Under the pieces are notes generated by a model, which was not told the origin of the DNA, ran no database searches, and worked only from the letters and a program-made list of their open reading frames with translations. Position numbers and translations under genes: made by a program. Shown one piece after another: positions 1 through 8,706 of a stretch of DNA of 64,000 nucleotides. Source of the stretch: Anthropogastromicrobium sp050944455 (GTDB lineage Bacteria; Bacillota; Clostridia; Lachnospirales; Lachnospiraceae); assembly GCA_050944455.1 (NCBI GenBank), contig JBMNRC010000012.1, forward strand, positions 1 to 64,000, given 5' to 3'. Numbering within the stretch: the stretch's first letter is position 1; every line of letters begins with the position of its first letter.

Positions 1-2
1 TG

Positions 3-86
3 GAAGCACTTGGTTTATCCAAGCCTGTTCCTGCACCGCCGAAGAGGAAACGCGGAAGGCCGCGAAAAAACACTTCTACTGAATAG
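3..86 (+). CDS. C-terminal end of a protein with a basic AT-hook-like tail (partial, cut by window edge)
   Basis: An open frame enters from the left edge and stops at TAG 84-86, giving 27 residues that end in a basic stretch KRKRGRPRKN. The GRPRK core is an AT-hook-like, DNA-minor-groove-binding signature that also ends some IS-encoded transposases. The bases after the stop are much more AT-rich than the rest of the window, as expected for the end of a mobile element. No inverted repeat could be matched because the other end lies outside. It could also be a chromosomal DNA-binding protein, so the family is not assigned. Confidence 0.45.
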   Translation, partial: EALGLSKPVPAPPKRKRGRPRKNTSTE

Positions 87-186
87 GTCAGCAGCTTATA
101 GTACCAAAACTTGGGAAACCATTAATTCAACGAAACTCAAACGGTTTCGCCCGATTTTCTCAATTTTTCATGACCCTGCTCAACTA

Positions 187-215
187 TTGCAAAAAATTTT
201 TGATTTGTTTATACT
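187..215 (+). promoter_or_regulatory. Candidate sigma-A promoter upstream of trmB
   Basis: TTGCAA (187-192), a 17 bp spacer, then TATACT (210-215). It lies in the AT-rich patch just after the truncated left-edge frame, about 290 bp before the trmB start. It may drive trmB with a long leader, or be an outward promoter of the element at the edge. The stretch 220-490 shows no other clear signal. Confidence 0.45.
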
Positions 216-505
216 TTTTTCGCTGTCTCCGGTGGGACGGACAGGGCAGCCCGTTACCGCGGGAAATCCGGCTGTCCGGGCACTCTGCGGGCTCCGGTCA
301 AATGCTGCCAGCCGCTGATCGGGGATCTGCAGGACGCCGTGCACTCTGAAAGCCCCGGTGAAATGCGCGTAAACGGTCTGGACCGAACTGTTGGTCCGCA
401 GAGGCTGAAAAGCCGCACGTGTCACGGATATGCGCGCCGGCCGGCGCGCTGCCCTGCCAGAATCAGGAGCGTCCGGCGGACAGCCGGCAGAAAGGAATGC
501 AGATC

Positions 506-1204
506 ATGAGACTCAGAAAAGTCAAAGGCGCCGAGGAAGCTGTAGCCGCATGTCCCTGCCTGGTTGCGGATCCGAAGGATCACCGCGGGCACTTCGCGGA
601 GGTCTTCGGGCAGGAAGCCGCGGGACACCCGCTTCATCTGGAAATCGGCATGGGCAAGGGGCGTTTTATCACGGAGATGGCTTGCCGCCATCCGGAGATC
701 AACTTCGTCGGAATGGAGCGCTTTGCATCCGTGCTCGTCCGCGCGGTGGAAAAACAGGATGAGCTGCAGCTGCCCAATGTCCGCTTTCTCTTCAAGGACG
801 CGGAACAGCTCAACGCCTATTTCGGCGAAAATGAGATCGACCGGATCTACCTGAATTTTTCCGATCCGTGGCCGAAGGACCGCCACGCGAAACGCCGCCT
901 CAGCAGCCCGGTGTACCTGGCCAGATACTGCCACGTGCTCAGGCCGGGCGGTGTCGTCGAGCAGAAAACGGACAACGCCGCGCTGTTTGAGTATTCGCTG
1001 GAATCGTTCCGGGAGAACGGGTGGACCATCACTTCCCTGACCTACGACCTGCATCACAGTGAATTCGCGGAGGACAATGTCATGACCGAGTATGAGCAGA
1101 GGTTTTCCCAGCTCGGAAACAAGATCATGCGCCTGACCGCGGTGCGGCCCGATTCGGTGCCGCCTGTCCCGCCGGACCGCACGCCGGAGGAATACGAACT
1201 CTGA
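506..1204 (+). CDS. trmB: tRNA (guanine-N7-)-methyltransferase
   Basis: Transfers methyl from S-adenosylmethionine to N7 of G46 in the variable loop of tRNAs, in the cytosol. The 232-residue product begins MRLRKVKGAEE, matching the usual TrmB opening, then shows the SAM-binding LEIGMGKGRF motif near residues 50-60 and the family signature LNFSDPWPK with the SDPWPK core. The ATG at 506 is chosen because it gives the family N-terminus and follows AAAGGA at 491-496. An in-frame upstream GTG at 419 would add residues unlike the family. Length is typical. It stands alone, followed about 200 bp later by a tRNA-Lys gene. Identification is secure. Confidence 0.95.
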   Translation: MRLRKVKGAEEAVAACPCLVADPKDHRGHFAEVFGQEAAGHPLHLEIGMGKGRFITEMACRHPEINFVGMERFASVLVRAVEKQDELQLPNVRFLFKDAEQLNAYFGENEIDRIYLNFSDPWPKDRHAKRRLSSPVYLARYCHVLRPGGVVEQKTDNAALFEYSLESFRENGWTITSLTYDLHHSEFAEDNVMTEYEQRFSQLGNKIMRLTAVRPDSVPPVPPDRTPEEYEL

Positions 1205-1344
1205 CAGACAGTGGAATTCCTGCCCCGAAGACCGTTCCGAAATCCTGGTGCGAAAATCTTTCAGGGATCCGCCCGGGGGTGTTTTCCGGAATCTTTCCGA
1301 CACCTCCGTTTCTGAAGATCACGTCAGGTTTTCGTAAAAAGCTG

Positions 1345-1373
1345 TTGACAGTTCTTCGGGAACCTGATATGAT
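1345..1373 (+). promoter_or_regulatory. Strong promoter of the first tRNA-Lys
   Basis: Consensus TTGACA (1345-1350), a 17 bp spacer and TATGAT (1368-1373), ending 29 bp before the mature tRNA. Near-perfect sigma-A sequence, as expected for a stable-RNA gene. Confidence 0.85.
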
Positions 1374-1402
1374 ATCCGTTGTCTGTGAAGACGCAGAAAA
1401 CT

Positions 1403-1475
1403 GCGCTTCTAGCTCAGTTGGCAGAGCACCTGACTCTTAATCAGGGTGTCCAGGGTTCGAGCCCCTGGAGGCGCA
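1403..1475 (+). tRNA. tRNA-Lys (anticodon CTT), copy 1
   Basis: A 73-nt cloverleaf: acceptor GCGCTTC pairs with GAGGCGC (one T-G pair), anticodon stem CCTGA/TCAGG holds loop CTCTTAA with anticodon CTT, and T stem CAGGG/CCCTG holds loop TTCGAGC. Discriminator is A at 1475, and CCA is not encoded. It has its own promoter and terminator. An identical copy lies at 8707-8779, and the two copies bracket the sugar-nucleotide operon. Confidence 0.95.
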
Positions 1476-1481
1476 TAGTGA

Positions 1482-1520
1482 GGCACCATTTTTAACCGCG
1501 GTTAGAAATGGTGCTTTTTT
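1482..1520 (+). terminator. Intrinsic terminator of tRNA-Lys copy 1
   Basis: GCACCATTTTTAACC pairs with GGTTAGAAATGGTGC with one mismatch, followed by a run of T to 1520. It sits directly after the tRNA. Confidence 0.85.
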
Positions 1521-1627
1521 CATCATATTTATAATTGCGCCAGAATACTCCGTCTGAAAAGCGGCAGCGTTCAGACTGGGCAATTCACTGTTGATTTTTG
1601 GGTTTGGGCTGCTTCCCTCCCCCGCAA

Positions 1628-1795
1628 CGCAGAGGTGAAAACCCGCGCGCCTGGTCCCGGAAGCTGTTTCTGTCCGTTCAATTTCCCGCAGGACGCGGAT
1701 GTAAAGCGCGCTGATCCCGGAAGCTGTTTCTGTCCGTCAATTTCCCGCGGGACGCGGAAGTAAAACCCGCGCGCCTGCCCGGGGAGCTGTCAGAT
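1628..1795. repeat. Tandem repeat, about 60 bp unit, roughly 2.7 copies
   Basis: The stretch 1521-1975 before glf has no gene. It contains a direct tandem array in which the block TCCCGGAAGCTGTTTCTGTC recurs at a spacing of about 60 bp, each copy followed by CAATTTCCCGC and GGACGCGGA. The third copy is partial and diverged. No protein is encoded across it. Its role is unknown. Similar short tandem arrays occur at several other intergenic sites in this window. Confidence 0.75.
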
Positions 1796-1975
1796 TTTCC
1801 GGATTTTGTATTGTCCCGGCTTTTATGATATCCTTTTCATTGATCTCTTATTATTTTCTGCTTTTCTCCGCGCTGCTTCATGATATGATACATCTATAGA
1901 CAATGCGGCTGTGTGACTGCGGCAGCGCGGCGATCGGCTGACTGTCCGGCACACCGGTGTCTGGGAGGGTGGTAT

Positions 1976-3076
1976 ATGGCAAAATACGATTACGTTCTGG
2001 TCGGCAGCGGCCTGTATTCGGGGACCATCGCGGCGCTCGCCGCTGAGGCCGGAAAAACCTGTCTCGTTCTGGAAAAGCGCAATGAAGTCGGAGGCAATGT
2101 TTACTGCGAGGAAATCGAAGGCATTCACGTCCACAAGTACGGCGCCCATATTTTTCATACGAGCAGCCGCGAAGTCTGGAACTTCGTCAACCGCTTCGCC
2201 GAGTTCAACCGCTACACGAACTCTCCGATCGCAAACTACAAGGGGGAGATCTACAACCTTCCCTTCAACATGAATACGTTCAGCCGGATGTGGGGTATCC
2301 GCACCCCGGATGAGGCGCGGGCGATCATCGAAAAGCAGCGCGGAGCGGTCAGCGGTACGCCGAAAAATCTGGAGGAGCAGGCCATCAGCCTCGTCGGGAC
2401 CGATATTTACGAGAAGCTGGTCAAAGGCTATACCGAAAAGCAGTGGGGGCGCAGCTGCGCGGAACTCCCCTCTTTCATCATCCGCAGGATTCCGGTGCGC
2501 TATACCTATGACAACAACTACTTCAACGATCTGTGGCAGGGCATCCCGATCGGCGGCTACAACGCGCTGACGCAGAAACTGTTCGAAAAGGCCGACGTGA
2601 TCACCGGGACTGATTACCTTGCGGATCCCGGAAAATGGAACGCCATGGGGGAAAGAGTGATCTACAGCGGCCCGATCGACGCGTTTTACGGATACCGCTT
2701 CGGGAACCTGGAATACCGCACGGTGCGCTTTGAGACGGAGGTTCTCGACACGCCGAACTATCAGGGCGTGGCTGTCGTCAACTACACGGACCGCGAGACC
2801 CCGTGGATCCGCATCATCGAACACAAGCACTTCGAGTTCGGCACCCAGCCGAAGACGGTGATTTCCCGGGAGTACTCCACAGCCTGGAAGCCCGGGATGG
2901 AACCCTACTATCCGGTCAACGACGAAAAAAATTCGGCGCTTTACGCGAAATACCGCGCGCTGGCGGATAAGGAGCCGAAGGTCGTGTTCGGCGGCCGCCT
3001 CGGAGAATACCGGTATTACAACATGGACCAGGTGATTGCCTCCGCGATGGAAACCTGGAAAAAGCTGCAGGGCTGA
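1976..3076 (+). CDS. glf: UDP-galactopyranose mutase
   Basis: FAD enzyme that interconverts UDP-galactopyranose and UDP-galactofuranose, supplying galactofuranose for surface glycans. The 366-residue protein opens with the FAD-binding motif VGSGLYSG, then LVLEKRNEVGGNVY, and has the family blocks KYGAHIFHTS, YTNSPIANYKG, GYTEKQWG, RIPVRYTYDNNYFND and GGRLGEYRYYNMDQ. Length is typical. The ATG at 1976 follows GGGAGGGTGG. It is the first gene of a plus-strand operon whose other members make a CDP-linked dideoxysugar, so both products probably feed one polysaccharide. No glycosyltransferase is adjacent. Confidence 0.95.
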   Translation: MAKYDYVLVGSGLYSGTIAALAAEAGKTCLVLEKRNEVGGNVYCEEIEGIHVHKYGAHIFHTSSREVWNFVNRFAEFNRYTNSPIANYKGEIYNLPFNMNTFSRMWGIRTPDEARAIIEKQRGAVSGTPKNLEEQAISLVGTDIYEKLVKGYTEKQWGRSCAELPSFIIRRIPVRYTYDNNYFNDLWQGIPIGGYNALTQKLFEKADVITGTDYLADPGKWNAMGERVIYSGPIDAFYGYRFGNLEYRTVRFETEVLDTPNYQGVAVVNYTDRETPWIRIIEHKHFEFGTQPKTVISREYSTAWKPGMEPYYPVNDEKNSALYAKYRALADKEPKVVFGGRLGEYRYYNMDQVIASAMETWKKLQG

Positions 3077-3206
3077 CCCGGGCGCGGAGGGACGGAGCTT
3101 CTCCTCTCTTCTGAGGGAGGGATGAGAGCCGGCGGAAAACCTGCGAACTGCCGGCCATGAAGAGACTGCCGGCTTCCGCCCGGGCAAAGCGAAAGGAATC
3201 TTGAAT

Positions 3207-3986
3207 ATGAAAGTTGTACTGCTCGCGGGAGGATTCGGCACCCGCTTTTCCGAGGAATCGGAATTCAAGCCGAAGCCGATGATCGAAATCGGCGACATGC
3301 CCATCCTGTGGCATATCATGAAGGGATATTCCCACTACGGCTACAATGAATTTATCATCTGCGCGGGATACAAGCAGCACATGATCAAGGAATGGTTCGC
3401 CGACTATTTTCTTCACACCTCGGATATCACTTTCGACTTCACGCAGGGGAACAAAATCATCGTGCACAACCAGCACACAGAGCCCTGGAAAGTGACGGTC
3501 GTCGACACCGGCCTCCACACGCTCACCGGCGGGAGAATCAAGCGGGTTCAGCCCTACATCGGCAGCGAGACCTTTATGATGACCTACGGCGACGGCGTCT
3601 GCGACGTCAACATCAACGACCTCGTGGCCTTCCACCGCTCGCACGGAAAAATCGCCACGCTCACCTCTGTGCAGCAGAAGCAGCAGAAAGGCGTGCTGAA
3701 CATCGGGGGCGACAACGCGGTTTATTCCTTCCGCGAGAAAAACGCGTCGGACAACACCTTCATCAACGCCGGCTTCATGGTGCTGAATCCCGAGATTTTC
3801 GACTATATCGACGGAGACAATACCTCCTTTGAGCAGGAGCCGCTGGAGCGCGTCGCGGCCGAGCACCAGCTCATGAGCTACCGCCACACCGGCTTCTGGC
3901 AGTGCATGGACAACCGCCGGGAATGGATGGTTCTGGAAAAACTCTGGGAGAGCGGGAACGCTCCCTGGAAGGTCTGGGACGACTGA
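3207..3986 (+). CDS. rfbF: Glucose-1-phosphate cytidylyltransferase
   Basis: Joins CTP and glucose-1-phosphate to CDP-glucose, the entry step to CDP-3,6-dideoxyhexoses. The 259-residue protein carries the nucleotidyltransferase signature LAGGFGTRFSEES at residues 7-19, the KPKPMIEIG block, and GFWQCMDNRREW near the C-terminus, as in RfbF enzymes. The ATG at 3207 follows GAAAGGA. A TTG two codons earlier is in frame but less likely. It lies 130 bp after glf, and the 12 bp gap to rfbG indicates one transcript. No regulatory element is seen in the glf-rfbF gap. Confidence 0.95.
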   Translation: MKVVLLAGGFGTRFSEESEFKPKPMIEIGDMPILWHIMKGYSHYGYNEFIICAGYKQHMIKEWFADYFLHTSDITFDFTQGNKIIVHNQHTEPWKVTVVDTGLHTLTGGRIKRVQPYIGSETFMMTYGDGVCDVNINDLVAFHRSHGKIATLTSVQQKQQKGVLNIGGDNAVYSFREKNASDNTFINAGFMVLNPEIFDYIDGDNTSFEQEPLERVAAEHQLMSYRHTGFWQCMDNRREWMVLEKLWESGNAPWKVWDD

Positions 3987-3998
3987 GGGGAGGAAATT

Positions 3999-5141
3999 AT
4001 GCCGGAACAGAAACTGAACGGTTCTCCCGCCTCCAGGCAGGGCGGCGCAATCGCGGCCTGGAATCCGGATTTCTACCGGGGCAGGCGTGTTTTCGTCACG
4101 GGCCACACCGGTTTCAAGGGATCGTGGATGTGCCGGATGCTCGCCATGCTGGGAGCGGAGGTGACCGGCTACGCGCTCGAACCGCCCACGGATCCCTCCC
4201 TTTTCGAGGCCGCGGGCATCGCGCGGGACGTCCATTCGGTGACCGGGGACATCCGCGATTTCGGCCGCCTGAAAGAGGCGTTTGACGCGGCGGATCCCGA
4301 GGTCGTCATCCATCTCGCGGCGCAGCCGATCGTGCGGGAAAGCTACCGTTTCCCCCGCGAGACCTACGAGACCAACGTGATGGGAACCGTCAACCTGATG
4401 GAATGCGTGCGCCTGGCCGTGAAATCCGGCGGCGCCGTCCGCTCGGTGCTCAACGTCACGACGGACAAGGTCTACCAGAATCGCGAGTGGGTGTGGGGAT
4501 ACCGGGAGAGCGAGCCGCTCGACGGCTTTGACCCCTACTCCAACTCGAAATCATGCTCGGAGCTGGTCACCCACAGCTACCGCGATTCCTTCTTCCGGAA
4601 GGAGGACGGAAGTTATTTCCCCGCCGTCTCGACCGCGAGGGCCGGCAATGTGATCGGCGGAGGAGACTTCGCCAAAGACAGAATCATCCCCGACTGTGTG
4701 CGCGCGGCGATGGCCGGAAAGCCGGTCGGTATCCGCAATCCCAATTCGACGAGGCCGTATCAGCACGTCCTGGAGCCGGTCGCGGCATACCTGATGATCG
4801 CCGCGGCTCAGGCGGAAGATCCCGCGAAATGCGGTTTTTACAATGTCGGTCCCGACGAGTGCGACTGCGCGACGACCGGGGAACTGGCGGACCTGTTTAC
4901 CCGCTGCTGGGGAGACGGGCTGACCTGGGAGGCCGCGGACCCGAACGGGCCGCATGAGGCCAATTTTCTGAAGCTGGACTGCTCTCTGCTGAAGTCAGTC
5001 TTCGGCTGGTCGCCGCGCTGGCATCTTGCTGAGGCTGTCGAAAAAACCGTCGAGTGGAGCCGTGTTTTCGCCTCCGGCGGCGACGTGAGGGAATGCTGCA
5101 GCCGGCAGATCCGTGAATTTATGGGAGTTATCAATGTCTGA
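3999..5141 (+). CDS. rfbG: CDP-glucose 4,6-dehydratase
   Basis: Short-chain dehydrogenase/reductase-type enzyme with bound NAD that converts CDP-glucose to CDP-4-keto-6-deoxyglucose. The Rossmann motif TGHTGFKG lies at residues 34-41, LNVTTDKVYQNREW supplies the catalytic threonine region, and Y180-SNS-K184 is the catalytic YxxxK. RAGNVIGGGD is a further family block. About 20 residues precede the usual start of the family. ATG 3999 follows GGGGAGGAAATT. The stop overlaps the next gene by 8 bases, which indicates translational coupling with rfbH. Confidence 0.95.
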   Translation: MPEQKLNGSPASRQGGAIAAWNPDFYRGRRVFVTGHTGFKGSWMCRMLAMLGAEVTGYALEPPTDPSLFEAAGIARDVHSVTGDIRDFGRLKEAFDAADPEVVIHLAAQPIVRESYRFPRETYETNVMGTVNLMECVRLAVKSGGAVRSVLNVTTDKVYQNREWVWGYRESEPLDGFDPYSNSKSCSELVTHSYRDSFFRKEDGSYFPAVSTARAGNVIGGGDFAKDRIIPDCVRAAMAGKPVGIRNPNSTRPYQHVLEPVAAYLMIAAAQAEDPAKCGFYNVGPDECDCATTGELADLFTRCWGDGLTWEAADPNGPHEANFLKLDCSLLKSVFGWSPRWHLAEAVEKTVEWSRVFASGGDVRECCSRQIREFMGVINV

Positions 5142-6501
5142 ACAGATGTCTGAACATAAGGATAAGAAGTGGAACAGCGAGGAGGAAGCGCGCCGGGAAA
5201 TCAAGGACCTGGTCGCCTCCTACTATCACCAGTTTAAGGAAGACCGTTCCGCATTCAAACCCGGGGACCGCATCAACTACGCGTCCCGCGTGTACGACGA
5301 GAAGGAAATGCAGAGCCTGACGGACGCCTGCCTCGATTTCTGGCTGACCGCCGGCCGCTTCTCGGCGCAGTTTGAGCGTGATTTCGCCCGGTGGATCGGC
5401 GTCAGGTACTGCTATCTGGTCAACAGCGGATCCTCGGCAAACCTCACCGCGTTCATGGTGCTGACTTCCCCGGAACTCGGGGACCGGCAGATCCGGCGCG
5501 GGGACGAGGTCATCACCGTCGCCTGCGGTTTCCCGACCACGGTCACCCCGGTTATCCAGTACGGCGCGGTCCCGGTTTTCGTGGACATCACCGTGCCGCA
5601 GTACAACATCGACGTCTCGCGCCTGGAGGCCGCCCGCAGCGAAAAAACCAAGGCTGTGATGATCGCCCACACGCTGGGCAATCCCTTCGATCTCGCCGCG
5701 GTGAAGGCATTCTGCGACAGATATCACCTTTGGCTGATCGAGGACAACTGCGACGCCCTCGGCAGCCGCTATACGATTGACGGCGTCACAAAGTTCACCG
5801 GAACCTGGGGAGATATCGGGACCTCCAGTTTCTATCCGCCCCATCACATGACGATGGGCGAGGGCGGCGCCGTCTATACGGACAACCCGCTGCTCGCGAA
5901 ACTGATCCGCTCTTTCCGCGACTGGGGCCGCGACTGCATGTGCGCGCCGGGACAGGACAATTTCTGCGGGCACCGCTTCGACGGGCAGCACGGCGAACTT
6001 CCCTTCGGATACGACCACAAGTACGTCTACAGCCATTTCGGCTACAACCTGAAGGCGACGGACCTGCAGGCATCGATCGGCGTGGAGCAGCTCAAAAAGT
6101 TCCCGTCCTTCATCGAAAAACGCAGGCACAACTGGGCGGTTCTGCGGGACAGGCTCGCTCCGGCCGAAGGTAAGCTGATTCTCCCGGAACCAGCCGAAAA
6201 CAGCGAACCGTCCTGGTTCGGCTTCCTGATCTCCGTGAAGGATGACGCGGGGATCACCCGCAACGAAATCACCCGGGAACTGGAAAAGCGGAACATCCAG
6301 ACCCGCCTCCTCTTCTCAGGAAACCTGATCCGCCATCCGTGTTTTGACCAGATCCGCGGAACCGACGCCTACCGCGTCGCCGGCGATCTCACGCAGACCG
6401 ACTTTGTGATGAACCATACGTTCTGGATCGGCGTGTATCCGGGCATGACGGAGGAAAAGCTCGATTATATGGCGCAGTCCATCCTGGAGATCGTGCGGTA
6501 A
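5134..6501 (+). CDS. rfbH: CDP-4-keto-6-deoxyglucose 3-dehydrase (E1, RfbH/AscC family)
   Basis: Pyridoxamine-5-phosphate and [2Fe-2S] enzyme that removes the C3 hydroxyl of CDP-4-keto-6-deoxyglucose. In the 455-residue product the lysine used by aminotransferase relatives is replaced by histidine (H237 in SSFYPPHHMTMGEGG), the hallmark of E1 dehydrases. The iron-sulfur motif C268-x-C270-x7-C278 is intact, with C206 as the likely fourth ligand. The ATG at 5134 lies inside the end of rfbG and follows GGGAG. An in-frame GTG at 5113 is less likely. E1 needs an electron-donating reductase (E3), and none is encoded nearby. Confidence 0.93.
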   Translation: MSEQMSEHKDKKWNSEEEARREIKDLVASYYHQFKEDRSAFKPGDRINYASRVYDEKEMQSLTDACLDFWLTAGRFSAQFERDFARWIGVRYCYLVNSGSSANLTAFMVLTSPELGDRQIRRGDEVITVACGFPTTVTPVIQYGAVPVFVDITVPQYNIDVSRLEAARSEKTKAVMIAHTLGNPFDLAAVKAFCDRYHLWLIEDNCDALGSRYTIDGVTKFTGTWGDIGTSSFYPPHHMTMGEGGAVYTDNPLLAKLIRSFRDWGRDCMCAPGQDNFCGHRFDGQHGELPFGYDHKYVYSHFGYNLKATDLQASIGVEQLKKFPSFIEKRRHNWAVLRDRLAPAEGKLILPEPAENSEPSWFGFLISVKDDAGITRNEITRELEKRNIQTRLLFSGNLIRHPCFDQIRGTDAYRVAGDLTQTDFVMNHTFWIGVYPGMTEEKLDYMAQSILEIVR

Positions 6502-6525
6502 AGTGCCATAAGAAAAGGAGACGCG

Positions 6526-8370
6526 ATGAAGCAGAGATTAGCCGATTATGTCGCTGATTTTCTTGTGAAAAAGGGAATCACCGACTGTTTTTCCGTCGTC
6601 GGCGGCGGAGCCATGCACCTGAACGACGCGCTGGGCCATAAGAAAGGACTGCACGTCTGGTATAACCATCACGAGCAGGCCTGCGCTATGGCCGCGGAAG
6701 CCTACGCCAGATACAGCGGGAGGATCGCGGCGGTGTGCGTCACCACCGGTCCCGGCGGGACCAACGCCATCACGGGCGTGGTCGGCGGCTGGCTGGATTC
6801 CATCTCCATGCTCGTAATCTCAGGCCAGGTGCGCTACGATACCACGGCGCGCTACAATGAACAGTTCACGAACGGCCTTCCGCTCCGCGCGGTCGGCGAC
6901 CAGGAGTTCGATATCACCAAGGCCGTCGGCTGCATGTGCAAGTACGCGGTGATGGTCGAGGACCCGACGCGCATCCGCTATATTCTCGAGAAAGCTTACC
7001 ACCTCGCCATGACCGGCAGGCGCGGCCCGTCCTGGGTGGACATTCCCGTAAATTTCCAGGGAGCCGTGATCGAGACGGACGATCTGCCCGCGTATGACCC
7101 GGCGGAGGACGACGCCGCTCTCCCGCCCCATGTCCCGGAGGAAACCGTCCGCCGGATTCTCACGGACATCGGGAACGCGAAGCGGCCGGTGCTCTATGCC
7201 GGCGCCGGCATCCGGCTCTCCGGGGGCATGAAGGAATTCCGTGACGCCGCTTCCCTCCTGGGGATCCCGGTTGTCACCTGCTGGGATTCCATCGACCTGA
7301 TCGAGACCGAAAATCCGCTCTACGTCGGGCGCGCCGGGAATATGGGCGACCGCCCGGGCAATTTCGCCGTGCAGAATTCCGACTTTGTCCTGGCTGTCGG
7401 AAACCGCCTGTCCATCCGCCAGGTCGGGTACAATTACAGGGACTGGGCCGCGCACGCGAAGGTCGCCATGGTCGACATCGACCGGGCTGAGCTGAAGAAG
7501 TCCACCATTCACGTGGACCTCCCCGTGTGGGCTGACGCGGCGGATTTTCTCGGCGCGGTTTCCGAAACGCTCCGGCGGCAGAACTGTACCGTTGAAAAGC
7601 CCTTCTTCCAAAAAGAAGACTGGCTTTCGGTCTGCCGGAACTGGAAAAAGAATTATCCCGTCACTCTGCCGAAACACTGGGCGGAAGACGGCCGCCACGC
7701 CAACGTCTATGCCTTCATCCATTACCTTTCTTCCCGTCTTCCGGAGGGAAACCTCACGGTTGTCAGCAACGGCAGCGCCTGCGTCGTGGGAAGCCACAAC
7801 TATGTGATCCAGAAGAACGCGCGTTTTCTGATCAACAGCGCGATCGCCAGCATGGGCTACGGGCTGCCCGCCGCGATCGGCGCCTGCGTAGCGGACGGAT
7901 GCCGGGAAACCATCTGTCTGGAAGGCGACGGAAGCATCATGATGAACCTGCAGGAGCTGCAGACCGTTCTCACGAACCATCTGCCGATCAAACTGTTCAT
8001 CATCAACAACTCCGGCTACCACTCGATCCGCCAGACGCAGACCAACCTGTTCTCCGGCCATACCAAAGTCGGCATCGGCCCCGAGAGCCATGATCTTTCC
8101 TTCCCGGATTTCGGGAAACTGGCCGCGGCTTTCGGCTACCCGTATTACCGTGCAAGCTCCAACGAAGAGATGAAGAAGGCAGTAGACCAGGTTCTTGCGG
8201 CGCAGGGGCCGCTGATCTGCGAGATATTCGTCTCCACAGACCAGTTCTTCGAGCCGAAGAGCTTCGCGAGGAAACTCCCCGACGGGACGCTCGTTTCTCC
8301 GCCGCTGGAAGATCTCGCTCCTTTCCTCGACCGGGACGAGCTCAAAAAGAACATCCTCTACAACGACTGA
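6526..8370 (+). CDS. Thiamine-diphosphate-dependent enzyme of the acetolactate synthase fold, linked to CDP-sugar genes
   Basis: A 614-residue protein with the three acetohydroxyacid-synthase domains: the N-terminal pyrimidine-binding domain (NHHEQACAMAAEAYAR with the conserved glutamate, then CVTTGPGGTN), a central domain, and a C-terminal diphosphate-binding domain with GDGSIMM and INNSGYHSIRQTQ forming the GDG-NN motif. AHAS normally makes acetolactate, but the position directly after rfbFGH suggests a YerE-like role: adding an acetyl-derived two-carbon branch from pyruvate to a CDP-3,6-dideoxy-4-ketohexose. That specificity is inference from context. AGGAG at 6514-6519 precedes ATG 6526. 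It is the last gene of the operon, with a terminator about 130 bp downstream. Confidence 0.85.
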   Translation: MKQRLADYVADFLVKKGITDCFSVVGGGAMHLNDALGHKKGLHVWYNHHEQACAMAAEAYARYSGRIAAVCVTTGPGGTNAITGVVGGWLDSISMLVISGQVRYDTTARYNEQFTNGLPLRAVGDQEFDITKAVGCMCKYAVMVEDPTRIRYILEKAYHLAMTGRRGPSWVDIPVNFQGAVIETDDLPAYDPAEDDAALPPHVPEETVRRILTDIGNAKRPVLYAGAGIRLSGGMKEFRDAASLLGIPVVTCWDSIDLIETENPLYVGRAGNMGDRPGNFAVQNSDFVLAVGNRLSIRQVGYNYRDWAAHAKVAMVDIDRAELKKSTIHVDLPVWADAADFLGAVSETLRRQNCTVEKPFFQKEDWLSVCRNWKKNYPVTLPKHWAEDGRHANVYAFIHYLSSRLPEGNLTVVSNGSACVVGSHNYVIQKNARFLINSAIASMGYGLPAAIGACVADGCRETICLEGDGSIMMNLQELQTVLTNHLPIKLFIINNSGYHSIRQTQTNLFSGHTKVGIGPESHDLSFPDFGKLAAAFGYPYYRASSNEEMKKAVDQVLAAQGPLICEIFVSTDQFFEPKSFARKLPDGTLVSPPLEDLAPFLDRDELKKNILYND

Positions 8371-8503
8371 CCTGCTCTCCTGCCCGGGCCGGGAGGTCTT
8401 CAGGGCGGAAAACGGCGGAGGTCTCCACCGCCGCCTGGCTCACAGCCGCCGGAAAATCGTGAAGAAACGACCCGGAATGCAGGTCTCAGGCTGAAAAATG
8501 CGT

Positions 8504-8550
8504 GCGGCCCGGAAAACGCGGAAACGCGTTTTCCGGGCCGCCACAGTTTT
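8504..8550 (+). terminator. Terminator of the glf-rfb operon
   Basis: A perfect 17 bp stem, GCGGCCCGGAAAACGCG (8504-8520) with GAAA loop and its complement (8525-8541), then a short T run. The rest of 8371-8632 shows no gene. Confidence 0.85.
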
Positions 8551-8632
8551 AACAAATCAAAGAATGGAAGATTTTTCATTTTTGATATTTTCACCAAACT
8601 TTCCGTTCGGGTGCGAAAACCGGCGAAAACGA

Positions 8633-8661
8633 TTGACTTTTCATCATTTTCTGATTAATAT
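8633..8661 (+). promoter_or_regulatory. Promoter of the second tRNA-Lys
   Basis: TTGACT (8633-8638), 17 bp spacer, TAATAT (8656-8661). It differs in sequence from the promoter of copy 1, so only the tRNA itself is duplicated. Confidence 0.8.
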
Positions 8662-8706
8662 AAGTGCTGTGCCTGAGGAAATACAGGCATTACATTTTTA
8701 ATATCT

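Noticed and set aside
10..318. A 102-residue open frame at the left edge
   Set aside because: It has no ribosome site, its composition is unlike a real protein, and the third frame gives a more plausible C-terminal tail.
422..1303. Long open frame on the minus strand opposite trmB
   Set aside because: It is the antisense shadow of a certain gene. High GC content leaves long open frames opposite most genes here.
1476..8704. Integrative element with integrase between the tRNA-Lys copies
   Set aside because: No integrase, excisionase or phage gene lies inside, and both tRNA copies are complete rather than a 3' fragment, so site-specific integration is not shown.
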